Below are positions 31,546 through 43,706 of a stretch of DNA of 64,000 bases, in pieces. The stretch is from Isoetes taiwanensis (lineage: Eukaryota; Streptophyta; Lycopodiopsida; Isoetales; Isoetaceae), in NCBI GenBank assembly GCA_021234155.1, contig JAJEKV010000002.1, positions 11,274,725 to 11,338,724 on the forward strand, given 5' to 3'. Within the stretch, counting starts at the first letter, position 1. Every line of letters starts with the position of its first letter. The notes below the pieces were generated by a model. That model made no database searches. It was not told the origin of the DNA and saw only the letters and a program-made list of their open reading frames with translations. Made by a program: the position numbers and the translations under genes.

Positions 31546-33335
31546 AAAGGGGATATGCCATATACGTTCGTAGGGTAGCGAACCCCCCATATACGTTCGT
31601 AGGGCTTGATGCAACACACTAATATGAACCCCATGCAACACACTAATATAAGATGACAAGAATGCATAGCCATGTTGAAGGCCAAATTCTTTCTTAATAC
31701 ACTATTTTAAAGCTCCTTCAATCAGCCTTTACAAAATAGAAAAGGCAAAATGAGCATGAGAATCCTAGTTGTTTACCATCCATCCTTTACAGCATGTAAA
31801 ATCAAGCATGGGCTGCTTCACTAGCAATCCCTTTACAAGAACCAGCTTAGCCAAGTCATTTCTCGTCCAGAGTCAGACAGGCCAATTCCTCTGTCGAACT
31901 TGAAGGTCTACTCGGCTTAAACTCATATGGCCCTTGTCTTACACCCCATACCTGTAAACCACTAGCCATAACTACTCTAATACCATGAAGTGGAAAGGTT
32001 TAATCAAAATTTTACCTGCTCGCCCTCGTCATTATAGGCCCGGTCCCAACTATGGACCTCACCATCTTTATAAATTGTGAGCTCTGATGTGCATCTGCTG
32101 GCACCATTCTAAAGAAATTGAAGCAATTATTAGGTAACTTTCAACTAAAATGCACGTTAGTGCAGTTCAACTAGGAAAGATAAAAAATCATACCCAGGAA
32201 TTTGGAAATCCACCAGGCGGGGTAGATCCTTCGTATAAACAAGGCTTTCGTCGTTCGTATGATGACAAGTAAATTGAAGTTAAATGTTCTGCTATATCCT
32301 ACAAATATTCAGAAGTAACACAGGATTAGATTTTACCAACCAATTTTGCAAAATACCTCTTCAAAGGGAATATTCTTCTTACCCCCACAACTTCTTCTGG
32401 TTGCGGTCTTTGATTCTTGGGTCTGTCACAAAAGTTCCTGTATTCCTCAACATCCCTTACTGCATAAGACGCTACCTGCAAACATCATAATACTTACTAG
32501 GTTTTAAACCTGTCAATAAAGAAAAATGGTAGTTTGACCTCCACATCACAATTCATGTCTTTAGGACAAGGCTACCTCTGATCCACAAGACAGCCAGATG
32601 TCAGTTTAAGATAACACGGTATCTGGTAAAACTGAAGATAACATTATTGATTCTCAGCTTTTCAGAGGACTTTAACCCATACTGAATATTACCACGCTGA
32701 CCATAATATAGAAAGCTGGGGCAAATTGCAACAAAGTACAATAACTGCTATAAACATTCAGAAGACACACATACATGTCTATAAGGCCTCTCAGGTGTTC
32801 TTCTGAATGCCTGGAGTACAGGGAGATAAATTTAAAAGAATATAGGACTCAAGGCACAACAAAGCCGAGTAAGAAAAAATCTAGTGCCGTGGTTCTTCCA
32901 AGGGGAAAAAAAAGAAAAGAAAAGAAGCAAAACAATAAACCCGTTCATGGTACAAAACTTGTGATCCATCAGCAAGAATAGTTTAGGGCAAGTAAGCGAC
33001 TGCATGTATAAGAAGATTTCCTCAAAATTCTTCAAAACATGTTGCCACGCCAGATTTCCATCAAGTTCATCTCCTATTCTTGCAATTACAGATAAGAAAT
33101 TGATTCATGGCAGAATCAAAGGCATGTGACTCAAGTTAATTTGTCACTTGTAGAAATATGGACGAGTAATCCCCAAAGATAACATAGGTCACCTTAGATT
33201 AAAATATGTCATGGGGTCCTTAGCTGCTTGTTCCTGTGAGAACTGGATAAAATGTAAACGATTTAACTATAAGGAAATAAACTGAAGTCTTGTATAACAA
33301 TTGATGAATGACAAATCGATGCATTAAGTAAAAGA
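31546..33335. other. No supported gene
   Basis: Between the two Helitron-like ends. A short direct repeat of CATATACGTTCGTAGGG occurs at about 31559 and 31588, followed by two copies of CAACACACTAATAT (31612 and 31636). No coding region is supported. Confidence 0.4.
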
Positions 33336-34597
33336 TTTGGGAAATGAGGAAGAGGAAAGGGAAAAGGGAGAACAAGAAAAGGATGGGGAGAAGGGAAGAA
33401 ATAAGGGAAAGTGAGAAGAAAGAAAAAGGAAAGGGAAAAGGGGGAAAGGGAACTTGGAAAAAAAAGAATGACAAAAAGGGAAAAAGGGAAACAAGAAAAG
33501 GGAAGTGGGAAAGAGCATGAGAAAAAGGGAAGAGGAAAATGGCGGGGAAATAGAAAAAAGAAAAGGAAAAAAAAAAGGGGGAAGAGAGAAAGGGTGGGGA
33601 AAAGAGAAAAATAAGTATAGGAAAATAAGAAAAGAAAACAAATGTGGAAAGGCATGGGAAAAGGGAAAAGGAAAAGGAAAAGGAAAAGGAAAAGGAAAAG
33701 GAAAAGGAAAAGGAAAAGGAAAAGGAAAAGGAAAAGGAAAGGAAGGAAAAAGGGCACAAGGAAAGGATCGGGAAGGGAGGAAAACAGAAAAAAAAATCCA
33801 TTAGGAAAGGGAAAAGGGAAGGGAAGCGGGGGAGCTGAGGAAAAAGGGGAAGAAAATATGGGAAAAGGAAAAGAGAAAAGAAAAAGGAAGGGGGAAAAGA
33901 AGAAAAAATCGCACGGGAAAAAGAGAAGTGGGAAAGGGTGGGAAAAGGAGGAAAAGAAAAGCACAGGAAAAATGGAAAGAAGAAAGAGGTGGAAAAAAAG
34001 GGAAGGGAAAAAGGGGAAAAGGGGGAGAGAGCACGGGAAAAAAGAAAAGTGGAAAATAGGAAAAGGGAAGAGAAAAAGGGAACATAGAAAAGGGGAAGGG
34101 AGAAAGGGTGAGGAGATGGGAAAAGGGAAGGTAAAAAGGGCATGGAAAACGGGAGGGAAAAAGAAAAACGGAGGAGAAAAGGGCACCTAAAAAAAGGAAG
34201 AGTGAAAGGCTGGGAAATGGAGGAAAAGATAAGAGAAAATAGGCATGGAAAAAAGCGAAAGACTAAAAGATTGAGGAAAAGGGAAGGCATGGAAAAAGGG
34301 TGGGGAAAAGAGAAGGCATGGAAAAAGGTGAAGGGAAAGGGAGAAAGGCATGGAAAACGGAGAAGAAAGAAAGGGTGGGGAAAGGAGGAAAAGGAAAGGG
34401 AAAAAGGTTATCGGAAAAAGGGAAGAGGGAAAGGAAGGAAAGGGGTGGGGAAACAAGGAAACATATGCGAAAAAATGGGAAAAAACTGAAAAGAAAAAGA
34501 AAAGTGTATAGAAACTAAGAAAAAGTGAAATACGGGATAGAGCAAAAGGGAAAGGGAAACAGAAAGGGAAAGGTATAGGGCTTTTCTCACTGCAGCC
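33336..34597 (+). repeat. 1.2-kb purine-rich tract with (AAAAGG)n core
   Basis: The plus strand is almost entirely A and G across about 1.2 kb, with a near-perfect hexanucleotide array at 33653-33741 and imperfect GGGAAAAGG words elsewhere, dotted with GGCATGG. Very long frames on the minus strand (Phe/Ser/Pro/Leu only) and plus strand (Lys/Gly/Glu only) result from the composition and are not genes. It ends about 30 bp before a Helitron-like 3' hairpin and is probably part of that element. Confidence 0.9.
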
Positions 34598-34635
34598 CAA
34601 AACTTACGCCCAGCAACGCTGGGTACCATTACTAG
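34598..34635 (+). mobile_element. Helitron-like 3' terminus
   Basis: CCCAGC-AAC-GCTGGG forms a perfect six-pair stem (34609-34623), followed by eight bases TACCATTA and CTAG (34632-34635), then T. This is the canonical arrangement of a Helitron 3' end. The preceding TTTTCTCACTGCAG also precedes the end near 43703. Confidence 0.75.
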
Positions 34636-34735
34636 TGATACAATAATAGCATTTCATGGATTGCTTCAGCAAGTACCAGATGAAACATCTTCTTTCCTTG
34701 TCAACCAACAGTTTGACAACTTTTGGAATGTTTTG

Positions 34736-35620
34736 CTGGAATGCAAAAGGCAGGTGTGTCTTCAACTGATACCACATTCGTTTGTGGTACAAAAGCATGT
34801 AGTTCTATAGAAAGTTTAAAGGAGGGTCGAGAAATACATGTGGATATCCTTAATGGAAAGTTTTACCAAACCCTGTTATTGGCAATGCATTAGTTGACGT
34901 GTATACTAAGTGTTATTCACTTTTAGAAGCATGTAAAGTCTTTGACCAGCTGCAAGTTCAGGATGTTGTAGCTATTGGAATGTGTTAACAGCAGGCTATG
35001 CTGCAAATGGGCTTGGACTGAAAGCACTAAAGTGTTTGCAACTCATGACAAATGCAGTAACATTTGCTTGTAGCTTGAACACATGCAAAAGTATTGGAGC
35101 CATAAATAAGGGCCAAGAAATCCACATCCATGCATTTAAGAAAGGCTATAAGAAAGATATTTCTGTGAGCAACACCTTAATTGACTTGTATTAAATATGG
35201 ATCACTTGCAGAGGCATGAAATGTTTTCGACAAGATGCCACTCCGAGATGTTGTTACATCACTAGTTTCAGGATATGCAGAAAATGGATTTGGGCATGGA
35301 AGCATTGAATTGTTTCAATCAGATGAAACTAAACAGAAAATCTCCAAATACTGTCACTTTTGCTTGCTGCTTGAAAGCTTGTGGTAGTATGGTAGAAATA
35401 GACAGGGGCTGAGCAATGCATAAGCAAGTTATTAATATGGGAATGGATGTTATTTTTGAAATAATCTCATGGTATACAGAAAATGGGCCGGCAGTAGAAG
35501 CCTGGGATTCTTTGATCAAATCAAGCTGATGGCATTCTCCCAAATATAGTCACTTTTGTTTGTGCTTAAAACAGTAAATATCCATTGGATTGGGGTGAAA
35601 CTCTGTGGATATGTCAGTTT
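34736..35620 (+). pseudogene. Pentatricopeptide-repeat (PPR, PLS-type) pseudogene
   Basis: Fragments of consecutive PPR motifs are readable over about 880 bp: KACSSIESLKEGREIHVDI; then ALVDVYTKC and ACKVFDQLQVQDVV; then LTAGYAANGLGLKALKCLQL; then NAVTFACSLNTCKSIGAINK with GQEIHIHAFKKGYKKDISVS and NTLIDLY; then VFDKMPLRDVV, SGYAENGFG and TVTFACCLKACGSM. The 31-35-residue spacing and the G-x-E-I-H, NxLIDxY and VFDKMPxRDVV words are those of plant PLS-type PPR proteins, which act in organelle RNA processing or editing. Stops and frame changes occur in nearly every repeat, and neither an N-terminal targeting peptide nor E/DYW domains remain. Confidence 0.8.
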
Positions 35621-35639
35621 TTTCTAGAGGAAGGTGGAT

Positions 35640-38600
35640 AAGGCAGAGACGAACGGGCAGCGAAATGCGTTACATATGCTTAGTAAGTGAATTTACATGG
35701 TTTTGAAAAATAACTTTTAGTTATTTGCTTATGGGTTTTGCATTTGTTTTTAGGGTTTTTTTATGAAACTGTTTCATTTCTGAACAGAACAGGATGAGAA
35801 GCCCAATTTGTCTATCATCAAGAGGAGGATAGGCCAAGGATGTATTGGAAGATGAGTATTGATTTATCGAAACCCTGATACCTTCAGAAGGGTGAGGCTA
35901 TTGCCATTACACATCTGGTGTTATATGTCAAATCTTGTTTTTAACTATAAAATATTATGTTTGAGCCCTGCGCTTTTAGACCTTGTGCTCCAAATGTTGT
36001 CTTCTATCTCCCCTAATTAAAAGAAATGAGTCATTAAAGTAATATTGTCTTATACAATGAAATCTTCTATATACAACATCATACTTGTAATCAAACATGT
36101 TCTAAAGCATTTAAGTTTATTGTGGTCAAATATCATGCTCCAATATCATATGACGAAATTTCACACATGAAGCACTATTAAATATCATATATATGATTGC
36201 AAAATCGTATCGACTAACAATTTGCAAGCATAGGAAAAAAGTCATAGTAACAGATTTAAACCATGGCAATTTGCCATGTTATATGTTGTCCATCAATTAC
36301 TGCAAAATATCCGCCATTTTAAATTGCTAGAAAAACTAACTAAAATGATTATATTTTATTACCATGGAGAAAAATAGGGTGAAAAAAATGATATTAGCAT
36401 ATTTAAATCAAGTACATTTACCACATTGTGTATTCATGATTAATCACTATAAAGCACCATGAAAATTAACTACTGTAAAGCATCATGATAATTATGCACT
36501 TAAAATTACCATGTCAATATACTGAAGAACATAGATGTGATCAAATACCAGTCTACTAAACTGGACATACTAAATAATAGTACATATCATATAGTTTAAG
36601 TTGTTACAAAGACCAATTAGGTTTTCCATGTTCCAGTACCATGTCACAAAACAATGTTAGCTTACCACCTTAGAAAAATATGTTGATGAACCATATTAGA
36701 TAACTAGACATGGTTTGTAAACTTTTGAACCCACTAACATGTACCGGTTTATGGATTTAATTTTCACCAACAAACCATAGAAAAAAATCATATTGGTTCA
36801 ATTTTGGGGGCCTTGTGTCACCCGATGAGGACCTCTGAGTGGCGGTCGGATTGTCACGAAGCTCCCAAGAAATATATTGAAGCAGCCGAAATCGTTCTCA
36901 GCTGTGACAGAGGTAATCGCCATCTGAAATGAACCGGCAAATTAATTAGATCAAACAGTCTGAATCAGATGAGCTCGCAGAACTAGAAGGATTGAAAGCA
37001 TTAGCAAACCTGGATGGAGAGACGCGAAAAAGAAGAGCCGATTGAGGAGGGGGGGTACTTATAGACACCCCAACATTTAAGTGAATTCAGGCGGGGAATA
37101 ATTTGTAATTATTACTTCCCCAAGAACCTCTAGGGCGGGTAGGTAAGGATATTGCCGAACCTGTACCTTGACGACACCTGGCATGGGAAGGGAGGCATGG
37201 ATGAAGAAAAAGCCTGTACCCCAATTCTCTCATTGGCCGCGATTTCCATCTTGGCATCGAGCTTGGGACAATAAGTGAACCCAAAAAAACTCTAATGGGA
37301 AGTGATTTTGTACAGAAGGAGTGCCCAAGTAAACATTTTCCAATGAATGCTTGTCGATTTAAGAAGACGCAGGATTTGACCTGTGAGCCATTGCCTGTGG
37401 TGCATATTAGATATGCAGTTTCGATTTATAATAACCATGGTATTCCCACTATCGAGTACCTTAAATAGTTCAGAGCACACAACGAGAAACATATCAACCA
37501 AGGTTTTGCCTCAACATTTTCTCGTAATAAAATTGAAACTCAGGTGTTACATTTGTTGGATGTGGGATATCGGGATATCTATACGATGGAGTGGGTTTTA
37601 GAGAACCAATGGGTTGGTGAGGAATGACTTTGACAATGTGAACAAGTATTACAAAAGTGTACTTAATGGCTAATGCTTCGTGAGAATCTTCATGCTGTTG
37701 GTATCAGGCCAATTTGGCCTGGGTGTCCCATTATAAGAAATTTGGGTGCTCGAAGCAAGGGCAAAATAATTTGGGAATTTTGAGTACAGGAATTAACGCA
37801 GGAAACTTGAAATATTCAAAGTTGGCCCCATAGTAAATGCTTGACACATAGCTGCCCACTAAATCCCCTGCACAATATCATAGCATAGCCTTTTGAACTG
37901 TTTATGTTGATTCCAAAATCGCATGATCTGCTGTTAAAATGACCAATTTTTATGTATGGGAATGTATCATCTTCGAGTTGCAGCGGCAGAAAAAATTTTT
38001 GTTAATCTGCAAACAAACCCATTTGCAAAGGTCTGCTTGGCTTTCTACCCATTCCGGAAGGCGCTTGGGATATTTGTGACCATTTTCAGTGGGCGTAGGA
38101 GTAGAAGAAGTAGAACCATAAAGGAAATGTCCTTACAAATTTCTAGGATCAAGCCGCGAACTACTGAATTCCATGCACGTGGACGGCTCCGCCACAATCC
38201 AGGCATAACAAAGGTTTTTCACCACGTTACCATATGATTTCATCAAGAACACATGTTGTTTCAGTGTCATTTTAGATGACGGCCGTAATAAAAGGGGGAG
38301 GGGAGGGGGAGGGGGATTACAAACACATTTATATATGTTCAAAAAACCCTATATTCGCATTGAAAATGCTCACCAGTTGAACATCTCGACTATGATCTTT
38401 TAGATAAACAGGGCTATGATTTTACCTGTTGATTCTTTATAGGTAATCCACTAACGTGGATCATTTTGCTCTAATGCATCAGATGCATTATGATTCCTTG
38501 CAAGCATGGAGGGTCTTGGCAGATTTCTGTGATTTTTCTGCAACTCCCAATCTTCTTGATTTTCAGCCAGTGGAATAGGTCTTATGGGCTCTTTCTCATG

Positions 38601-40210
38601 TGAATCGGGATCTTTGCAATTGAGTCGGCCTGAAAAGTTGCAGAGATCGTCTGTTTTCAATTAACAGGAACACACTGAAAGGATATATGTGTTTATAAGC
38701 GAAGCAAAATCATGCATAGCTCTTGAGGAAAGAGGCTTCTAGTTATTTGGTTTCTTGCAGTCTTATCTTATTCTAGGTTATTTAAATAGCAGTTTGATTT
38801 CCTTCTCTTCCTTTTGCTCTTTCTTGCTAGCAGAAAGGTCTAGAGTTGTTTTCTTGAAAAGAATAGAGTAGTTTGATCCGTTCTACATATTTGTTAAAAG
38901 AAATGGAATCAATTGTGATTGCCGAGCTAGGGATATATTGTGGACAGGACGACACCTTCATATCATGAACCAGGCTTTTGAGGGAAAGTCTAGTAGGTGG
39001 GCTTATGTTGTCTAGCTGGCTTCAGGCTGATTGTTTCACATCCCACAATGCAGCATCTCCTTTGGTTTCATATTATGGCTGACTAATTTGCAGTTTTGAT
39101 CAAAGTCTAGGGGCAGTGGCAGCTTCTTTGAGGAATGTGGCAGATTTCTCATGTTACTCCTATTTCTCTTCCCATCATCTCTATTCTTGCAAGAGGATTT
39201 TGAGGATTCAAGATATATCTGCAGCTTTTGGAAAATATGTACTTGATCCTGTAGTGCTCTCCCTAGTTTGGAAGATATTGATTTGAATCCTGTAGTACAA
39301 GCTAGGTAGAAAAAGAGGTTGAGAGAGACTTATAAGTACAGAAGCTTCAGTTATGGCATCTGATCCATGTGGGATCTTTGTTTTTAATTTTTATTTGATC
39401 CACGAGGGATCATTATTTGTTATAATATTTCCAATGAATATAAAAAATTTCTTTCTCTCAAAAAAATAAATAAAAAATGAGTGGAAATCTAGCAATAAAG
39501 TATTTGGAATTCCAAGCAAGACATATGATTTAAATGCCCAGCTTTCAACTTATACATATATATACTTCAAATCGTAAATCATAAAATACTTAACCTCTGT
39601 ATCCAAGAATGCTTTTCATTGTATTGATTCTACCAACTTTGTCAAGTCGTCTATGAGCTCCTGGCAATTCAAAACGAGATGCATGTCCCATGAGATCATT
39701 GGAGTCAAATGTGGAAGGGGGGTTGGAACCCAATAGTGGATGTGGAAGTGACTAGTTTTAATGAACTATTACATAGACATGAAACTATCACGTGAACCAC
39801 TATTAGTTTTAATAAACGACTATAGGATTGATAACCAACATAGAAAACCACTACCACTTTTAACAAACCACTATAGGATAAATAACCAGCATAGAAAATC
39901 ACTATCAATTTAAACAAACCACTATGGCATGTGGTTTTCTTCTGTCAAATATATTCATGCATAAGAAACCACATATATCATGGGTTTTAGGCAATATAAT
40001 AATGGTTAAATATAGTAGTTCATTTTTGGGGGCCTTGTGATAAATGTGAAACTATTGCAAAGTATTACATTGAGTAGGCCTACTTCTATTTCCAAAAGCA
40101 TTTGGGTTAGAGACGACTTTGATTATGGGTGGGGTGATAAAGTAAGGACTGAATGATATAATTATATGATGTGATTCAAGGATCTCTTAAATCACATATA
40201 GAAGAAAGGT
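35640..40210. other. Long gene-free interval
   Basis: About 4.5 kb without a supported gene. The part from 36000 to 36800 is very AT-rich with many CATG/ACCATG words. The phrase TTTTGGGGGCCTTGTG occurs near 36805 and again near 40026, perhaps the edges of related insertions. Short repeats built on AAACCACTA lie at 39790-39930. G-rich GGGGGAGGGG runs occur at 38293-38313. Open frames here (for example 37956-38237) show no recognisable domain. Confidence 0.4.
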
Positions 40211-41049
40211 TCAAAAACCAGACATTATGCTGCAATTATTGGAGGCAAAGGAAGTGTCACCTAACAGAGCATACCCTATAGCTGGTTGCAGTCTAATAAG
40301 GTTCCAAAATGCAGTATCAAGAAAAGATTGGAATATGAGACCATATGACACTGGGTTGCAATTGGCCCTGCTGTCTTGTGTGGTTTCTTGCTCTACGCCA
40401 GGGTCCTCAGATTTTCCATCATCTAGATTTGGTTCGGGCACCGCTAGTCTGTAATTGGTATGGCCCAAGCTCTGGCGTCTTTTCCAGCCCTTTGCAGAGT
40501 TGTGGCCAGAATTGTTCCAAAAACTCCTGATTTTAGCATCAGTTCGACCGGGCATCTGCTTCGAGATCTGAGACCATCTGATACGGAACAACGCATAAGT
40601 CACCATTTCAACGTTTGTGTTACCTGTTACCATGGACAGATTGGAGCTCAAAGACAAGCTGTTTTTCATGCGGGGAGAAATCTCCTCTTCTAATGCCAGG
40701 TCTGAGGTGATTAAGCCATCTGGTTCTACAACTCCGGCCACAACGCTATAATCCTGAAGCAAAGAGAAAGATAAACGGGGCAAGCAAAATACAGTCTTTA
40801 TTCCCGTTGCAAAACGTGAAGGGCTCGGGATTCTGATAAGTTAGTATACATGGTAAGTCACAGAAACACAGAAACGCTGCTAAGTCACTATTATTGGAAT
40901 GACAAAGGCATTCTTAGGTTACCAGCTTGAAGGGGAATGTAGTCCCACCTGCGCGCTCCATGTCTGTGTACAAATGCCTTGAGCTTCTCATCCTCTTCAG
41001 GGGACCACAGCCGCTTCTCTTTGTATGTACCAAGTGCACTGCCCTTCAT
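40211..41049 (-). pseudogene. R2R3-MYB transcription factor with a stop and a frameshift in the DNA-binding domain
   Basis: Exon 1 (41049-40923) encodes MKGSALGTYKEKRLWSPEED, then EKLKAFVHRHGARRWDYIPL and QAG, the R2 repeat. Exon 2 (40755-40624) carries the R2 recognition helix (CRTRWLNHLRPGIRRG) and the first part of R3 (DFSPHEKQLVFELQSVHGNR). Exon 3 (40577-40211) starts with WSQISKQMPGRTDAKIRSFW, then NN and a non-conserved C-terminal tail. Intron positions (after QAG, and between GNR and W) are those of typical plant R2R3-MYB genes; intron 2 is only 46 nt. Two lesions occur at the start of exon 2: TAG where the family usually has a codon such as CAG, and an extra two bases (TGTGTGG) just after it that shift the frame. 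All splice borders are canonical, and the rest reads cleanly, so this is a recent pseudogene or a sequence with local errors. Confidence 0.85.
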
Positions 41050-41275
41050 TTAAGATAGAGTGTCACAGAAATTGGATCCGGGCTGCCACCCGCATTAGCC
41101 TGTAAGCGGATCCCGGAATTGAACACCCAATTTCATCCCTGTGCATCGCGGCAACAGGGATTCACGCACACATTGCTGCTTCTTCTTTCAACTTGCTCTA
41201 ATCGACCTGTAGACACCGGTGAAGGTGACCTGAACGCAATATCCCAATTTCTAGCATGCAATGTGAAATCCCCAT

Positions 41276-41385
41276 TTTATGGGCTAGAATAATAGGCCCA
41301 GGAGATATGGCCAGGAGGGCTATGTGGCTAGGAAATGCCAAGGCCATATGCCATATGGCAGTTTGGCCGAGATATTTCCAGCCTG
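41276..41385 (-). repeat. Dispersed copy of part of the 828-bp array unit
   Basis: TATGGGCTAGAATAATA, then ATGGCCAGGAG, CTATGTGGC, GAAATGCCAAGGCCATATG and GGCAGTTTGGC run in the same order as the reverse complement of each array unit between the CTAG landmark and GGAAATGTCTC (for example 25355-25463). It starts exactly at the TATGGGC that follows CTAG in the array. It keeps CCAGGAG and CAGTTTGG where several array units show CG-containing variants. Confidence 0.75.
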
Positions 41386-42119
41386 TACACGTGGTGCCCA
41401 TAAGATTCTGACAAAGACATTTCCTGCCCATAAGATCCTGACAGAGACATTTCCTGGCCATCTCACATGGGCCATGGCACATGGTGTCAAAGTGTTCCCT
41501 ACTTGGGTGGTTCCCTCTAACCTAGAACATGGGTACTAATGTCTCTAAAGGGTTACACAAGTCCTTATTACTTTGCATCCAATGCACAAAGCATGGTTCC
41601 CTGGCATAAAGTAGGACATTGTTCCCGTTTAATTGAACGAAAACATCCTCACATTGTTTTCAAGTATATTGCTCTTGATGAGCCATCACTACTATGGCCA
41701 CCATCATCACTTCAGTGTACCTCTTGACACATAATGAGCTTGGATTCAATGTACCAAAGGACTATTCCTGACTCCCAAAATCAAAGAAAATCACCTTTAT
41801 GAATTCAATTGATCTGGATGAGATTTTTGTTCCTTGCATGTCATTATCAAAAGCATGGCATTTACAGTTTTACAATCTGATTATGTCCATCACTTGACAG
41901 TTGTTCCTACAAGCATCCCTCTTCTCTCAGCAGTACCTTATTCTCTTTGAATTGTTTCCAGGCAGGGGAGGGGCTTCTCCCTGCTTGGTTTGGCCAATTT
42001 GGCATTTCTTTCTTGCTGTCCTTTTCCGGCCTTTAGCCTTCGTCCTGTGACCTTCGTCCTCGATTCTAGTTGATAAGGAAGTTCTCTGGTATTCGGGCGG
42101 TTTGTTAGTTTCGTGCGAG
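41386..42119. other. No supported gene; short duplications
   Basis: A 30-bp direct duplication, CCCATAAGAT(T/C)CTGACA(A/G)AGACATTTCCTG, lies at about 41398-41457. The phrase CTCAGCAGTACCTTATTCTC at about 41926 recurs at 42285, and GTTTCGTGCGAGCCC at 42107 recurs near 42805. No exon is supported. Confidence 0.5.
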
Positions 42120-42174
42120 CCCCATCCTAGAATCCCGTCGATCCGAGACATCGGATCGACATTCTAGGATGGGG
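42120..42174. repeat. Long near-perfect hairpin
   Basis: Left arm CCCCATCCTAGAAT, then GTCGATCCGA; loop GACA; right arm TCGGATCGAC, then ATTCTAGGATGGGG. Only three unpaired bases (CCC) interrupt 24 base pairs. The outer word TTTCGTGCGAGCCC(C/T)ATCCTAGAAT also occurs near 42807-42832 without the hairpin. Confidence 0.9.
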
Positions 42175-43552
42175 CAAGCATGCATGTCTTGCATGCATGC
42201 ATGCGACGCATGCCCTTCCTGGTTGGGGTTTCGCTATTTCAGGCGCGGTTTTGCATCAACGTCTCATCGGCGCTTCCTCTCTCTCAGCAGTACCTTATTC
42301 TCTTTGAACCCACCCTCCCCCCCTTCTTGGTTTATTGTATTGTGCACAAATTTCTGTTATCATGTTTTTCTTCCACCCACTGGGTGATGCTTTTTTCCAC
42401 CCCCTGGGTGATGCTATCCTTTGGTATGTTTCTGTTGTCTCGTTTGTTGTGTTGATGATGTGCAGGTACAGGGGCGAGCGGCATCTGTTTCGACTTCTCC
42501 ATGCGGGGGTTTTTGGGAGCGATTTCTATGCCTTACGTTTGTCCAAGCCCCTTGCCGAAGGCTCATCACTAGGGTTTTTCCTCGAAAAACCGAAAGGGCG
42601 GGGTTTTTTAATCCCGGTGATAAGCTTTCGGCAGGTACATCAGCCACTCATCTATTAGCAATGTATTTTTTGGGGTCCAAATGATATAATTGGATTTTCC
42701 CTTTATTTTTCGTGGGTAGTTCGCATGTGTGCGGCTACCCACTGTCCCCCATTGTAGAAAATCTGCTGAGATGAATGAGAAGCCTATCTATCGGGCAGTT
42801 TGTTGGTTTCGTGCGAGCCCTATCCTAGAATGTACTTGATGGTGATGTCATATTATGTCATATAACTTAACAAGAATTTTAAAAGGATAATTAGTTAGGG
42901 CCAATGTCACTTATATTTGGAAGTTGGTTACTAGGGGTATACGATGATGATTGGTTACTAAGGGTATATGATGATGATCCCCGACGTGATAGAACTTAAA
43001 AGCCTATGCATGTCCTCCACTTTGGCTGCTCGTTGGCAGTGGGACAAAAACTAGCTAGTTTGTAAAAAAGACTAGTCTAGACCAGTAAAAGTTGGTTTAC
43101 AGATTACTGTGGCTGGTTTACTGGTTACTGTAAAGACCTTCGCGTTATCAAACCGCACCCAAGAATCATAGATGCAGAGATAATCACAGGTACCTACAAA
43201 GGAACAAGGGTCCTCATACCAAGAATAACCCTAGAGCCATCAAATAGTGACCTCCTCCCCTTCAAGCGAAAGCAATTTCCTGTGCGACTCGCATTCTCGA
43301 TGACCATAAACAAGTCGCGCAAGGCCAGTCCATGACCTCCGTTGGCATCTGTCTACTAACGCCAGTTTTCGCACATGGCCAGCTTTATGCCGCATTCTCA
43401 AGGTGCACCATACAACATGGAGTGAAGGTATACATTCAAAATAACTCAAGACAAGGAGCACTGCTAAAAAACAATAAAAGGTTCACTCCAAATGTAGTCT
43501 ACAAGATGAAATAGTCACTTAATTTCTATACATCTCTTGCATTGTACTAATA
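42175..43552. other. No supported gene
   Basis: A GCATGCATGCATGCGACGCATG cluster follows the hairpin (42178-42211). A short duplication, CCACCC(A/C)CTGGGTGATGC, lies at 42373-42414. Duplicated GGTTACTA(G/A)GGGTAT(A/C) words lie at 42926-42970. Open frames are not supported as genes. Confidence 0.4.
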
Positions 43553-43706
43553 CCCAGCAACGTTGGGCACTATTATTATGTTTGGATATTTTTTTCTCAA
43601 TAATTAAAGGTTATCGCACACTTTTCTCATTGCAGACAAAACATTTATAAACTTCCAACTTATGCCCAATAAACTTATGCCTACCAACGCTGGGCATCAT
43701 TACTAG
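43553..43706 (+). mobile_element. Two Helitron-like 3' hairpins in tandem (second with CTAG end)
   Basis: CCCAGCAACGTTGGG at 43553-43567 is followed by CACTATTATTATG, a decayed end. Further on, TTTTCTCATTGCAG and CTTATGCCTACCAACGCTGG lead to GCATCATTA and CTAG (43703-43706), then T. The TTTTCTCA(C/T)TGCAG word also precedes the end at 34635, so these are the same family. The hairpin arms here carry substitutions. Confidence 0.5.

Noticed and set aside
33220-34290. Long open frames of more than 300 codons on the minus strand and 180 on the plus strand
   Set aside because: They consist of Phe/Ser/Pro/Leu or Lys/Gly/Glu only and are produced by the purine-rich tract; stops cannot easily arise in such DNA.
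31262-34635. A single 3.4-kb transposon with terminal inverted repeats
   Set aside because: The inverted similarity is limited to the Helitron-like end and its purine tract; the ends also occur singly at 43703 and in the tandem array, so two separate insertions are more likely.
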